Source: Alphaproteobacteria bacterium
GTDB taxonomy: Bacteria > Pseudomonadota > Alphaproteobacteria > UBA11073
Reading direction: 5' to 3'
NCBI GenBank assembly: GCA_013289145.1
Contig: JABDAM010000013.1
Location: 1 to 38,184, forward strand
DNA: 38,184 bases
Part shown: piece by piece, positions 24,306 to 32,114 of the stretch
Layout of the letters: every line of letters begins with the position of its first letter
How positions within the stretch are numbered: position 1 is the first letter of the stretch
Notes under the pieces: model-generated
Seen by the model: only the letters and a program-made list of their open reading frames with translations
The model's database searches: none
Told to the model about the DNA's origin: nothing
Translations under genes and position numbers: made by a program

Positions 24306-24599
24306 GTGGCTTTCCTTGAGCATCAAACCAGACTCGCTGCCTTAGAGCATTATGCGAGTATCCAAATAAGCCTAGGCTTTGAGGCAGTTTGCGCTAATGT
24401 GGGTACGCTTGATGAAATGGATATGGGCTTCGTTGATTATTATATAGATGAAACCTATTGTTTTGCGCTTATGATGGATGAACTTATAGGAAAATATTTA
24501 ACAAGAAAAACATCCGCCAATCGCGCCCCCAATTCAAAAAATACTCCTTTGGCAGGCGCTGCACCCGTAAAAAACAGCCCGAAACCTCATCAGCCCTAA
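24306..24599 (+). CDS. Hypothetical small protein, 97 aa; start region frameshifted or duplicated
   Basis: Not recognised. Helical, acidic (LDEMDMGFVDYYIDETYCFALMMDELIG) with a disordered Pro/Lys-rich tail. The only visible start in frame is GTG 24306, which has no ribosome site. A strong TAGGAGGA (24278-24285) precedes ATG 24290, but that frame stops after nine codons (TGA 24317). The two starts look like a tandem duplication: both encode VAFL. Either the gene was damaged by a small insertion or GTG is used. It ends 1 bp before the convergent rlpA stop. Confidence 0.5.
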   Translation: MAFLEHQTRLAALEHYASIQISLGFEAVCANVGTLDEMDMGFVDYYIDETYCFALMMDELIGKYLTRKTSANRAPNSKNTPLAGAAPVKNSPKPHQP

Positions 24600-24600
24600 T

Positions 24601-25632
24601 TTAATTGCTAACAACCTTCGCGCCGACCAGACCCATTTTATTCATGGCCTGAATGTCTTTTTGCGCGGCGGCGTTATTCGCGGCCGGAACACGCACACGG
24701 TACAACTTCACGCCGCTGCGGTTAATGGTGTCGATCTGCGCCCGCCCCAGATGCGCGAGTTTTTTCTGCACCGCGGCCGCGTGTTGATGATTGCTATAGG
24801 CGCCGACTTGAATGTAGACCGCACGTTCAATTTTACTCTTCGCCGCGGGAACGAATGACGTCGTTTTGCTATTGCCTGCATTATAGCTTATGGGTGCGCG
24901 CAAAGTATTTGGATTGCGGCCGGCCGGGACGGATGCAATTTCCGTCGTTGTAATCACCGTCGATGGAGCGCTTTCCACACCGGGAATTTGTGAATCCGGC
25001 GCTTGATAGGCGGCGGTTTGATAACCCGCCGGATTATCCGAAACATCCGTGATCGGCGGCACGACGTTGGACGCAGCCACCGTTTGATTTGCGCCGGTGC
25101 GAGCCAAAACATCCGCCAGCGGGATTACGTCTCCTTGCCGCGCGGCTTCGGCCACGATGCGGCTTTCAACGGGCATGAATTCGACGCGCACATGGGTTGT
25201 GCCCGCGCCGTGGAAATCCAGCGCCTGGGCGGCCGATTTGGAAACATCGATGATGCGGTTGCGTTTGAACGGGCCGCGGTCATTCACGCGCACGAAAACG
25301 GTTTTGCCGTTTTCAAGGTTAGTCACGCGCACGACCGACGGTAACGGCAAGGTGCGGTGCGCGGCGGTCATATCGCCCGTGTCAAACTGTTCGCCGTTCG
25401 CCGTCATGCGGCCGTGGAAGCCGGGACCGTACCAGGACGCCTGGCCTTCCTCCACATAACTCGCGACTTCGGCGGGGTAATAGAGTTTGCCGTCCACAAC
25501 ATACGGATTACCGACTTTGTATTGCGGTTTGTATTGCCCTTTGAACAACGAGCTCGCCAGTTCCCCCGACGTGCAGCCGGACAAGCTGTAGAGGCTGAAG
25601 AGGATCAGCAAAAGCGCCTGAAATGATTTCAT
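24601..25632 (-). CDS. rlpA: Septal ring lytic transglycosylase RlpA (lipoprotein, DPBB + SPOR)
   Basis: Cleaves denuded (peptide-free) glycan strands at the division septum. The 343-residue protein has a lipobox (LYSLSGC, Cys20), a double-psi beta-barrel domain (about 60-150) with GQASWYGPGFHGRMTANGEQFD, VFVRVNDRGPF and IIDVSKSAA, and a C-terminal SPOR domain (about 268-343). Glu81, Asp84, His92 and Asp118 have exactly the spacing of the P. aeruginosa RlpA catalytic residues (E120, D123, H131, D157). AAGGAAC precedes the ATG inside the end of mltB, indicating an mltB-rlpA operon. Confidence 0.95.
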   Translation of the reverse strand: MKSFQALLLILFSLYSLSGCTSGELASSLFKGQYKPQYKVGNPYVVDGKLYYPAEVASYVEEGQASWYGPGFHGRMTANGEQFDTGDMTAAHRTLPLPSVVRVTNLENGKTVFVRVNDRGPFKRNRIIDVSKSAAQALDFHGAGTTHVRVEFMPVESRIVAEAARQGDVIPLADVLARTGANQTVAASNVVPPITDVSDNPAGYQTAAYQAPDSQIPGVESAPSTVITTTEIASVPAGRNPNTLRAPISYNAGNSKTTSFVPAAKSKIERAVYIQVGAYSNHQHAAAVQKKLAHLGRAQIDTINRSGVKLYRVRVPAANNAAAQKDIQAMNKMGLVGAKVVSN

Positions 25633-25640
25633 AATGTTCC

Positions 25641-26624
25641 TTATGGATTAATCTGCCCTGCCAGTGTCGCCACCGCCAGCGCGAAATAGGAGCTGTGATT
25701 CCAACGCATCAGCACCCGGTAATTGTCGTAGGCCAGAAAAGCCTGATTCCCCATTCCATCCGGCTGCACCACGGTTGCGGTTGCGGCCATCAGGCTGGCG
25801 TCAACCCCGGAAGGCTGAACGACGCCCCTATTCTGCCAATCCCGGACTGGTAATTCAAGTTTTTTCTGCGTCCAATCAGGATTAAAATCCTTCGATAGGG
25901 CGGCCTGGGTCACGATGGGCAAATCAGGTTTCCAGCCATTTTGATGCAGGTAATTGGCAATCGACGCCAAAGCGTCCGCGTTTGCGCCCCAAATATCCGC
26001 GTATCCCTTGCCAGACATATCGACGGCGTATTTCAGATAGCTAGACGGCATAAACTGGCACTGCCCCATCGCGCCCGCCCAAGAGCCGGTCAGATCTTCC
26101 GGCTTCACGCCGCGCCCAATCATGCGCAGCGCATTGGTCAGTTCGGTTTCAAATAATTCCTGCCGCCGCCCGTCATAGGCCAGCGTGGCAAGCGCGGAGA
26201 GGATATTATAATTCCCCTGCACGCGCCCGAAATCGCTTTCCTTGGCCCAGAGCGCGACAATCACCTGGCCCGGCACTCCGTATTGCTGTTCAAGTTGATG
26301 CAGCAGCGGCGCGTTGGCGCGATATGCTTCGCGCGCTTTGGCGATGCGCGCGGGGGTTACTGTCGCCGCCAGATATTGCGCGTAGGTCTGCGTCACCTCA
26401 GGCTGTTTTTGGTCCAGCGTGATGACTTTTTGATTATAAGTTAAAAATGGTTTCGCGCGGGCGATCGTATCCGCCGAAATCCCCTGCCCCGCCGCACGCG
26501 CCAGATATTCCGCGCGCCAGTTGGCGAATTCGCGCTGCATGCGAGAGTCCAGGCCATGTGCGCTGCTGCATCCAGTTATGAATAATACAGCCAAACCGAA
26601 TGCAATTTGAAAAAACCTGTGCAT
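25641..26624 (-). CDS. mltB: Lytic murein transglycosylase B (lipoprotein)
   Basis: Cuts the MurNAc-GlcNAc bond with formation of 1,6-anhydro ends. The 327-residue protein has a lipobox (LFITGC, Cys19), the MltB/SLT_2 helical domain with catalytic Glu129 (ALWAKESDFGR), the GAMGQCQFMPSSYLKYAVD segment and the C-terminal NYRVLMRWNHSSYFALAV typical of the family. It is slightly shorter than E. coli MltB. The gap to rlpA is 8 bp. A 12-bp palindrome lies about 32 bp upstream of the ATG. Confidence 0.94.
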   Translation of the reverse strand: MHRFFQIAFGLAVLFITGCSSAHGLDSRMQREFANWRAEYLARAAGQGISADTIARAKPFLTYNQKVITLDQKQPEVTQTYAQYLAATVTPARIAKAREAYRANAPLLHQLEQQYGVPGQVIVALWAKESDFGRVQGNYNILSALATLAYDGRRQELFETELTNALRMIGRGVKPEDLTGSWAGAMGQCQFMPSSYLKYAVDMSGKGYADIWGANADALASIANYLHQNGWKPDLPIVTQAALSKDFNPDWTQKKLELPVRDWQNRGVVQPSGVDASLMAATATVVQPDGMGNQAFLAYDNYRVLMRWNHSSYFALAVATLAGQINP

Positions 26625-26655
26625 GGCCGGGTTTTACATGGAAATAACGCCCTGG

Positions 26656-26667
26656 GAAAGCGCTTTC
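26656..26667. promoter_or_regulatory. LacI-type palindrome GAAAGCGCTTTC
   Basis: A perfect 12-bp palindrome with a central CG, like operators of the LacI/GalR family and the Gram-positive cre. It lies between divergent mltB and the ankyrin gene, just upstream of the latter's -35. No LacI-family gene is in the window. Confidence 0.4.
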
Positions 26668-26677
26668 ATAGTTTTAC

Positions 26678-26707
26678 TTGACTCCACCCGCAGAAAAGTT
26701 TGATTAT
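26678..26707 (+). promoter_or_regulatory. Promoter of the ankyrin-repeat gene
   Basis: TTGACT (26678-26683), 18-nt spacer, GATTAT (26702-26707). AGGAG (26721-26725) lies 7 nt before ATG 26733. Confidence 0.4.
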
Positions 26708-26732
26708 TCAGATATTAATCAGGAGTATAGTC

Positions 26733-27278
26733 ATGCATAAAATTCAAAATCGCATGAACCAAGAGCTATTGGATTGGTGTTTGCTGCAAGCATCTGAATT
26801 TGCCATTATCATAGGCGCCAAACGCTATCTTAAGAAAGCTGCACGCTTGATTGCCGATGGCGCGAATGCCGAAGTTTTGGAAGATTATGAAAAGAAAAAT
26901 CTGATGCACCTGGCCGCACGATATGGCACGCCGGATATGGTTCCCCTATTTGTCAAAGCCGGTTGTGATGTGAATGGAAGAAATATAAATGACTGGACGC
27001 CTATATCCACTGCCATCATGGCGCATAGACCAGATATGGCGCGTGCATTTGTCGCGGCAGGAACGGATTTGGAAAAACAGGTTGTGATGCTATGGACGGC
27101 CCTGCACGTTGCCGTTTATCACGGCACACCGGAAATTGTAAAAATTGTCGCCGAAGCCGGTGGAAACGAGCAGGCACGGGATTACAGAGGCGATACACCA
27201 TTAAAGCTAGCAGAAAGACACAAGAAATCCGCTAGTGCAGCTTATCTGAGAAACTCCGGCCCAGCCTTGGCAGTGTAA
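26733..27278 (+). CDS. Ankyrin-repeat protein, 181 aa
   Basis: A soluble protein made of about four ankyrin repeats after a short helical N-terminus: recognisable units are KKNLMHLAARYGTPDMVPLFVKAG, NDWTPISTAIMAHRPDMARAFVAAG, WTALHVAVYHGTPEIVKIVAEAG and GDTPLKLAERHKKSASAAYL. Ankyrin repeats bind other proteins; the partner is unknown. The frame opens at 26700, but AGGAG before ATG 26733 decides the start. No signal peptide. The gene has its own promoter and lies 20 bp before the phosphatase gene. Ankyrin proteins can be effectors in host-associated alphaproteobacteria, but nothing here shows secretion. Confidence 0.88.
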   Translation: MHKIQNRMNQELLDWCLLQASEFAIIIGAKRYLKKAARLIADGANAEVLEDYEKKNLMHLAARYGTPDMVPLFVKAGCDVNGRNINDWTPISTAIMAHRPDMARAFVAAGTDLEKQVVMLWTALHVAVYHGTPEIVKIVAEAGGNEQARDYRGDTPLKLAERHKKSASAAYLRNSGPALAV

Positions 27279-27298
27279 CCCTTACCTTTGTGCTCTCT

Positions 27299-27829
27299 AT
27301 GCTCTACTTCATCCGCCATGGCCAGACTGATGCAAACGTGCAGCGCCTTTATGCGGGCAGCGAATGGGATGTACCGCTGAATGACACAGGCCGCGCGCAG
27401 GCGCGGAAATTTGCGTTGGCCAATCGGGATTTGCTGCGCCAGATCGACAAGTTTTATGTCAGTCCGATGATCCGCACACGGGAAACTGCGACCATCATCG
27501 CCGAAACGGCGATGCTCGACGTGCCGTTTGAAATGGCGGAACATTTGCGCGAATGGGATGTCGGCGAGTGGTCGAGAAAGCCATATGATGAAGTTGGAAA
27601 GATTCTGGAAACCCTGGCCACGCCGCCGGGCGGAGAGAGCTTTGCTGTCTTTTCCGCCCGTGCCCTGGGCGCGCTGCGCCATGCGGCGACACAGGAAAAC
27701 GAACGCGCGCTGGTTGTCGCCCATGGCGGCATCTGGCGTTGTTATGCGCATTATGCCAACCATTCGCTGCACGATATCGACAATTGCGCTCATATGGAAT
27801 TGTGCCGCGTGACGCTGCAAAATAGCTGA
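27299..27829 (+). CDS. Histidine phosphatase family protein (phosphoglycerate mutase-like)
   Basis: A branch 1 histidine phosphatase. The 176-residue protein has the catalytic FIRHGQTDAN motif at the N-terminus, MIRTRETATI (second Arg), the acid-base region REWDVGEWSRKP and the late VVAHGGIWRC His. This could be a cofactor-independent small phosphatase acting on sugar phosphates, alpha-ribazole phosphate or another metabolite; substrate is not identifiable. I use ATG 27299 (MLYFIRHG); a GTG three codons upstream is possible. No Shine-Dalgarno site is visible. It is convergent with merR. Confidence 0.88.
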   Translation: MLYFIRHGQTDANVQRLYAGSEWDVPLNDTGRAQARKFALANRDLLRQIDKFYVSPMIRTRETATIIAETAMLDVPFEMAEHLREWDVGEWSRKPYDEVGKILETLATPPGGESFAVFSARALGALRHAATQENERALVVAHGGIWRCYAHYANHSLHDIDNCAHMELCRVTLQNS

Positions 27830-27832
27830 TAA

Positions 27833-28438
27833 TTATTCGCTGTCCGCCGCCAGCATCCGGCGGAGTTCGACCAGTTCGCTGACCAGTTTCTGCAAATCGT
27901 CGCGGCGGATGCGGATGTGGTCGGGATCGTTCTGGTTTTCAACCGGCGCGGTGGAACTTTCATTCGCCGCGGCAAGCAAGTTCATTTCCTTAAACAGCAT
28001 CCTACCCGATGCAGCCAAGGCTTCATCAACTGTCGTTAACGCCTCTAGCCGCTGGAGGTTAGTTGTAAATGCGGAGGGTTCCTTTACGGGTGGCGTGAAA
28101 GGATGGATAACGCCGGTGGGGATTTGCCCGCCTGCTTCCGCCGCCAATAAATTCTGCACGCCGCGAATAGTGTAGCCGTCGCGGTACAGCAGCATTTGAA
28201 TACGTTCAAGCAGCGCCACATCATCCGGGCGGTAATAACGCCGCCCGCCTGCGCGCTTCAGCGGTTGAATTTGCGGGAATTTGGATTCCCAGAAGCGCAG
28301 AACATGCTGTTCAATCTGTAATTGATCCGCCAATTCGCCGATGGTTAAAAACGCCCCCGCCGCTTTTTGCGGACGCGGCTTGCGCGGGCGCTGGGGGTGA
28401 GCGCCGATGTCGAATAAATTTTCAGCGGCCTGTGTCAT
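27833..28438 (-). CDS. MerR-family transcriptional regulator
   Basis: A DNA-binding regulator of 201 residues. The winged-helix domain spans about 30-100: [69 protein letters not shown], with the MerR-typical RYYRPDDV wing. The first 28 residues are a basic linker ([15 protein letters not shown]) and the C-terminal part is helical without metal-binding cysteines. It overlaps ihfA by ATGA. The ihfA-merR pair is conserved in alphaproteobacteria; the target and signal are unknown. Confidence 0.92.
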   Translation of the reverse strand: MTQAAENLFDIGAHPQRPRKPRPQKAAGAFLTIGELADQLQIEQHVLRFWESKFPQIQPLKRAGGRRYYRPDDVALLERIQMLLYRDGYTIRGVQNLLAAEAGGQIPTGVIHPFTPPVKEPSAFTTNLQRLEALTTVDEALAASGRMLFKEMNLLAAANESSTAPVENQNDPDHIRIRRDDLQKLVSELVELRRMLAADSE

Positions 28439-28761
28439 TTGTCTTTTTCCAGGTCGGCGGCAGAAATTTTTTCACCATTGGTCGTTTTTTTCAAAATCTG
28501 GCTGGGGCGGAAGACAATCACACGACGCGACGCGATGGTGGCCGGTTCCTTAGTCTTGGGATTACGCCCTTGGCGTGCGGCTTTTTCCCGCACAATCCAG
28601 GTGCCAAATGATGAAATTTTCACTGTCTCTCCAGCCTGTAAAGCCTTGGTCATGATATCCAATATGGTTTCAACCAGCTGGCCGGATTCATTGCGTGACA
28701 GCCCCACCATGCGATTTACCGCATCAGCCAGATCAGCGCGGGTTAGGGCATGTTCGGACAG
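28435..28761 (-). CDS. ihfA: Integration host factor alpha subunit, probable CTG start
   Basis: IHF alpha pairs with IHF beta to bend DNA sharply at specific sites. The protein has the HU/IHF fold with [21 protein letters not shown], the [22 protein letters not shown] core with the intercalating proline, and [13 protein letters not shown]. The frame opens at a TTG (28788) that has no ribosome site. AAGGAG lies 6 nt before an in-frame CTG (28761), and starting there gives (M)[10 protein letters not shown], the normal N-terminus of the family. I therefore call CTG (108 aa). Promoter and inverted repeats lie upstream. Confidence 0.9.
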   Translation of the reverse strand: MSEHALTRADLADAVNRMVGLSRNESGQLVETILDIMTKALQAGETVKISSFGTWIVREKAARQGRNPKTKEPATIASRRVIVFRPSQILKKTTNGEKISAADLEKDK

Positions 28762-28788
28762 TGCACGCTCCTTTAGGTTACAAATCAA

Positions 28789-28817
28789 AAACTACGGATG
28801 AATCATTGATTCGTCAA
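28789..28817 (-). promoter_or_regulatory. ihfA promoter with overlapping inverted repeat
   Basis: Minus strand TTGACG (28817-28812), 17-nt spacer, TAGTTT (28794-28789). The spacer holds GAATCA-T-TGATTC (28800-28812), which on the minus strand resembles an IHF site (AATCAATGATTCA versus WATCAANNNNTTR, one mismatch), suggesting autoregulation. Confidence 0.5.
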
Positions 28818-28837
28818 GGATTAGTGGTGGATTATTC

Positions 28838-28857
28838 ACTATACCCATGGATATAGT
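28838..28857. repeat. 20-bp near-perfect palindrome upstream of ihfA
   Basis: ACTATACCCATGGATATAGT has one mismatched base pair out of ten. It lies between the fabH stop and the ihfA promoter. No T run follows, so a protein-binding site is likelier than a terminator. Confidence 0.5.
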
Positions 28858-28864
28858 AGGCTTA

Positions 28865-29842
28865 TTACATCCGTACCAGCACCGAACCCCAGGTAAAGCC
28901 ACCGCCCATGGCCTCAAGCAGGCACAGATGGCCGGATTTGATGCGGCCAGTTTCAACGCCTTCGTATAATGCTAAGGGGATGGAGGCGGCCGAGGTATTG
29001 CCGTGTTTTTCAATGGTCAGGATGACCTTTTCCATGGGCATGCCAAGTTTTTTGGCGGTATGTTCGATGATGCGGGCATTGGCCTGGTGCGGAACCAGCC
29101 AATCTAATGCATCAGATTTAATGTTTTGGTTTTGAAGTGTTTCTTCAACAACTTCGGCTAATTTGTTTACAGCGTGGCGGTAGACTTCCTTGCCGTCCAT
29201 CGTCAGGAAACCAGCCTTTTGATTAGTGGAAACGCCGCCGTCGGTTTTCAGGCGGTCGATATGCGTGCCGTCTGCGTGCAGATGGGCCGATATAATGCCC
29301 CGCTTGCCTGCGGCCTCTTCGGGCCAAGCCTCCAGCACCACCGCCCCCGCCCCGTCGCCGAACAGGACGCAGGTGGAACGGTCTTCCCAATTTAAAAGGC
29401 GCGTCAGGGTTTCCGCGCCTATAACCAGCGCGCGGTGGGCCAAACCGGCTTTTAAATAGGCGTCAGCCGTCGCCAAGGCATAAACGAAGCCGGAACAAAC
29501 CGCCTGAATGTCAAAAGCCGGGATACCGGGCAGGCAGCCGAGCGCGGCCTGAACCCGTACCGCCGTCGCAGGAAAAGTCAGGTCGGGCGTGGTGGTGGCG
29601 AGGATGATCAGGTCGATTTCATCTGCGCTGATGCCCGCCCGAAGCAGTGCGATTTGCGCCGCCGCGATCGCCAGGTCCGAAGTCAGCACCTCCGGCGGCG
29701 CGATATGCCGTGCGCCGATGCCGGTGCGCTCGCGGATCCATTCATCGGACGTATCAATCCCGCGCGTGACGAGGTCGTGGTTGGTAACAGGTTTGCCGGG
29801 GACGGAACCGCCGACACTGCGGATGATGGAGCGGATGGTCAT
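28865..29842 (-). CDS. fabH: 3-oxoacyl-ACP synthase III (FabH)
   Basis: Condenses acetyl-CoA (or another short acyl-CoA) with malonyl-ACP to start fatty-acid synthesis. The 325-residue thiolase-fold enzyme shows the complete triad: Cys116 (IQAVCSGFVYA), His252 (WLVPHQANARI) and Asn282 (KHGNTSAAS), plus DTSDEWIRERTGI near the N-terminus and the terminal GGGFTWGSVLVRM. No ribosome site precedes the ATG. In relatives plsX directly precedes fabH; here about 520 bp with a damaged ORFan lies between, so fabH probably needs its own promoter (TTGGCT near 29870 is a weak candidate). Confidence 0.97.
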   Translation of the reverse strand: MTIRSIIRSVGGSVPGKPVTNHDLVTRGIDTSDEWIRERTGIGARHIAPPEVLTSDLAIAAAQIALLRAGISADEIDLIILATTTPDLTFPATAVRVQAALGCLPGIPAFDIQAVCSGFVYALATADAYLKAGLAHRALVIGAETLTRLLNWEDRSTCVLFGDGAGAVVLEAWPEEAAGKRGIISAHLHADGTHIDRLKTDGGVSTNQKAGFLTMDGKEVYRHAVNKLAEVVEETLQNQNIKSDALDWLVPHQANARIIEHTAKKLGMPMEKVILTIEKHGNTSAASIPLALYEGVETGRIKSGHLCLLEAMGGGFTWGSVLVRM

Positions 29843-29956
29843 TTATATTGCAGCCATGCTGGGAGAAAGCCAAAAAATCACAGCGACTTGCTAGCACTAT
29901 TTGCAAGAGAACATAAGAGCAGAAATTAAAATTCTATAGCCAATTTAATTCATTAC

Positions 29957-30229
29957 CTACAATCCTACAGAGGGGGGCTTATATTCGACCATCTGCTTGG
30001 CGAGATCTGAGATAATAGCGTCCCAAGGGGGCAGAAATTTTACCACAAGGTAGTCAGATGAACTCCAGTCACTAGTGGTTGCTTTTGTTTCTGCTATTCT
30101 ATTATTTGCAAGGAAAGTACTTTCCTTGCCTGATAGACCAAGCCCTTGGCTTGGTTGCGCAGCAAATTGCACGCAACGAAGCAAAAGGTTGTTTGGTTGT
30201 TTTACAAACTCCTTGTACACAAAAGTCAT
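29957..30229 (-). CDS. Hypothetical protein, 90 aa; 5' end frameshifted
   Basis: Not recognised; soluble, with Trp-containing middle (TTSDWSSSDYLVVKFLPPWDAI). The annotated ATG 30229 has no ribosome site. AAAGGAGAG precedes ATG 30276 in another frame, which encodes MTKSGIDFYHLA and stops at 30238. Adding one base to the T5 run (30252-30256 as A5 on plus) joins both into MTKSGIDFLSSSLKDQMTF..., giving about 106 residues. The gene is thus likely intact in relatives and frameshifted here, by mutation or assembly error. It interrupts plsX-fabH and is AT-rich. Confidence 0.55.
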   Translation of the reverse strand: MTFVYKEFVKQPNNLLLRCVQFAAQPSQGLGLSGKESTFLANNRIAETKATTSDWSSSDYLVVKFLPPWDAIISDLAKQMVEYKPPSVGL

Positions 30230-30361
30230 TTGATCTTTTAAGCTAGATGATAAAAATCGATACCTGATTTAGTCATGATTAACTCTCCTTTGATGACAGC
30301 GATAAGTAATGTATTAACGTCGCAATTAAATCATAAAAAGACATCAAAATACAAGAAATAT

Positions 30362-31447
30362 TTACGCCGCAACTACTGGTTCCGCCGCCGTTTTAATCTC
30401 CGGCGGCAGGGCGGACAGTTTTTCATGCATCAGCTGCACGCGCTGGGACATTTTGTCGTTGAATTTGTATTTCACCAGGTCGTAGGCAACGCCGATGGCG
30501 TTGGCGAAACCGATGGCGTCCGTACCGCCGTGGGATTTGACGCAGACGCCACGCAGGCCGATCAGCATCGCGCCGTTATAGGTGCGCGGGTCGAGGCGTT
30601 TGCGCAATTTTTTGAAAGCGTGATTGGCGAAAATATAACCCACGCGCGCCAGCCAGGATGATTTGAATGTGCGTTTCAGAAATTCGGTATACATCTTCGC
30701 CGTACCTTCGGCGGTTTTCAGCGCGACGTTGCCGGTGAAGCCGTCCGTTACCACCACATCGACGCTGCCGTTGGTGATGTCGTCGCCTTCAACATAGCCG
30801 ATGAAATTTCCGGGCAGTTCAAGCGCGCGGAGTTCCTGGGCGGCGATGCGGATTTCTTCGTGGCCTTTGGTTTCTTCGCTGCCGACGTTCAGCAAACCGA
30901 TACGCGGGTTTTCAATGCCGAGCACCGTGTTGGCAAACAACGCGCCCATGACGGCAAAGTCCACCAGATTTTCCGGCGCGCATTCCGTATTCGCGCCCAG
31001 GTCGAGCATGACCGTTTCACCTTTCAGCGTCGGGAAAAATGTGACGATCGCCGGGCGGTCGATGCCGGGCAAAGTTTTCAAAACGAATTTCGCCATGGCC
31101 ATAAGCGCGCCGGTATTGCCGGCGGAAACGATGGCTTCGGCCGCGCCTTCATGGACTTGGTTAATCGCCAGGCGCATCGAGGTCTGGCGGCCGCTGCGCA
31201 GCACGACACCGGGTTTGTCGTCCGGCAAAACGCGCTCAGTCGTATGAACGATTTTTGCGCGGCCTTTCAGGGATTTGTGTTTGTCCACCAAGGGCTGGAT
31301 TTTCGTTTCATCGCCGACGAAAATAAATTCCGCCTGCGGATAACGCACCTGGGCGATCGCCGCGCCGTTCACGACAATGCGCGGCGCGTCATCCCCCCCC
31401 ATCGCGTCTAGGGCGATACGGATGGAGCCGCTGGAATTTGTTGACAT
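30362..31447 (-). CDS. plsX: Phosphate acyltransferase PlsX
   Basis: Makes acyl-phosphate from acyl-ACP, the first step of bacterial phospholipid synthesis with PlsY. The 361-residue protein begins IRIALDAMGGDDAP, shows AIVSAGNTGALMAMAKF, LDLGANTECAPENLVDFAVMG, NVGSEETKGHE, FIGYVEGDDI and DVVVTDGFTGNVALKTAEG, all family hallmarks. TTGCCA-17-TAATTA sits six bases before its ATG, within the upstream ORF end, so plsX has its own leaderless-type promoter in addition to possible readthrough from yceD-rpmF. Confidence 0.97.
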   Translation of the reverse strand: MSTNSSGSIRIALDAMGGDDAPRIVVNGAAIAQVRYPQAEFIFVGDETKIQPLVDKHKSLKGRAKIVHTTERVLPDDKPGVVLRSGRQTSMRLAINQVHEGAAEAIVSAGNTGALMAMAKFVLKTLPGIDRPAIVTFFPTLKGETVMLDLGANTECAPENLVDFAVMGALFANTVLGIENPRIGLLNVGSEETKGHEEIRIAAQELRALELPGNFIGYVEGDDITNGSVDVVVTDGFTGNVALKTAEGTAKMYTEFLKRTFKSSWLARVGYIFANHAFKKLRKRLDPRTYNGAMLIGLRGVCVKSHGGTDAIGFANAIGVAYDLVKYKFNDKMSQRVQLMHEKLSALPPEIKTAAEPVVAA

Positions 31448-31452
31448 GAAAC

Positions 31453-31803
31453 CTAATTACCGAATGGTTCTGCGCTTGGCAATTTGTTTCGGCAGCTTTG
31501 GTGATCCATCGCACGATTATAGGCGCGGTTTTTAAGAATACTTGCGGCCCCCGCCACAAGAAGCGACAACATCACAACCCCCATAGTTGTATAAAAAGGT
31601 GCGGTGCCTTCGGTTCCAATTGGAGGGATTACATATCCTGATTTTTTCTGCGCTTCCACCCATGGCCAAAATGTAAGCGTGACGCTCGCAGCGGCAGATA
31701 ACCCGGTCACACCCAAAGCAGCCGTTTCGACCTTATTATATTTATCCCTAATTTTCAGGTTGGCTTCAAAGAGGTCGGGGTTTGACACGCCAGATGATGA
31801 CAT
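31453..31803 (-). CDS. Hypothetical two-helix membrane protein, 116 aa
   Basis: Not recognised. Two membrane helices, ALGVTGLSAAASVTLTFWPWV (about 29-49) and TTMGVVMLSLLVAGAASIL (about 72-90), joined by a short loop (EAQKKSGYVIPPIGTEGTAPF), with charged ends. AAGGAAAGGGGA precedes the ATG. It sits between rpmF and plsX, a junction without a gene in most proteobacteria, and its 3' end carries the plsX promoter. Confidence 0.78.
   Translation of the reverse strand: MSSSGVSNPDLFEANLKIRDKYNKVETAALGVTGLSAAASVTLTFWPWVEAQKKSGYVIPPIGTEGTAPFYTTMGVVMLSLLVAGAASILKNRAYNRAMDHQSCRNKLPSAEPFGN
31454..31482 (-). promoter_or_regulatory. plsX promoter, predicted leaderless start
   Basis: Minus strand TTGCCA (31482-31477), 17-nt spacer, TAATTA (31459-31454), then GGTTTC and the plsX ATG. 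It uses the same -35 hexamer and spacing as the gabD promoter. Confidence 0.55.
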
Positions 31804-31835
31804 AGACTGTCCCCTTTCCTTAACTCAGCCGAAGT

Positions 31836-32021
31836 TTAGCGGACTGAACTACCTTTAACAACTTCGCGGCCATCGTAATGACTGCAGTGCGGGCAAACAT
31901 GATGCGGACGTTTCAATTCGCCGCAGTTTTTGCATTCGGCTACGCCGACGACTTTCAGCGCATGGTGACTGCGGCGCTGATTGCGCTTCATGGGGGAGGT
32001 TTTTCGCTTTGGAACTGCCAT
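31836..32021 (-). CDS. rpmF: 50S ribosomal protein L32
   Basis: A 61-residue ribosomal protein with the usual [22 protein letters not shown] start and a zinc ribbon formed by Cys30, Cys33, Cys43 and Cys46 ([17 protein letters not shown]). The yceD-rpmF-plsX order is conserved widely. Here a small HTH-like gene precedes it and a membrane ORFan follows. Confidence 0.98.
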   Translation of the reverse strand: MAVPKRKTSPMKRNQRRSHHALKVVGVAECKNCGELKRPHHVCPHCSHYDGREVVKGSSVR

Positions 32022-32114
32022 TGGACTTGCTCAGGTTTGATTTGAGCCGGGTTTATAACTATTTCAGCCCGGTAATGCAAGGAAAAAAACACGGTTTCCG
32101 GCTTATGGGCCCCA

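Noticed and set aside
24601-26624. Prophage or secretion-associated lysis module
   Set aside because: RlpA and MltB are full-length housekeeping lipoproteins; no phage genes surround them.
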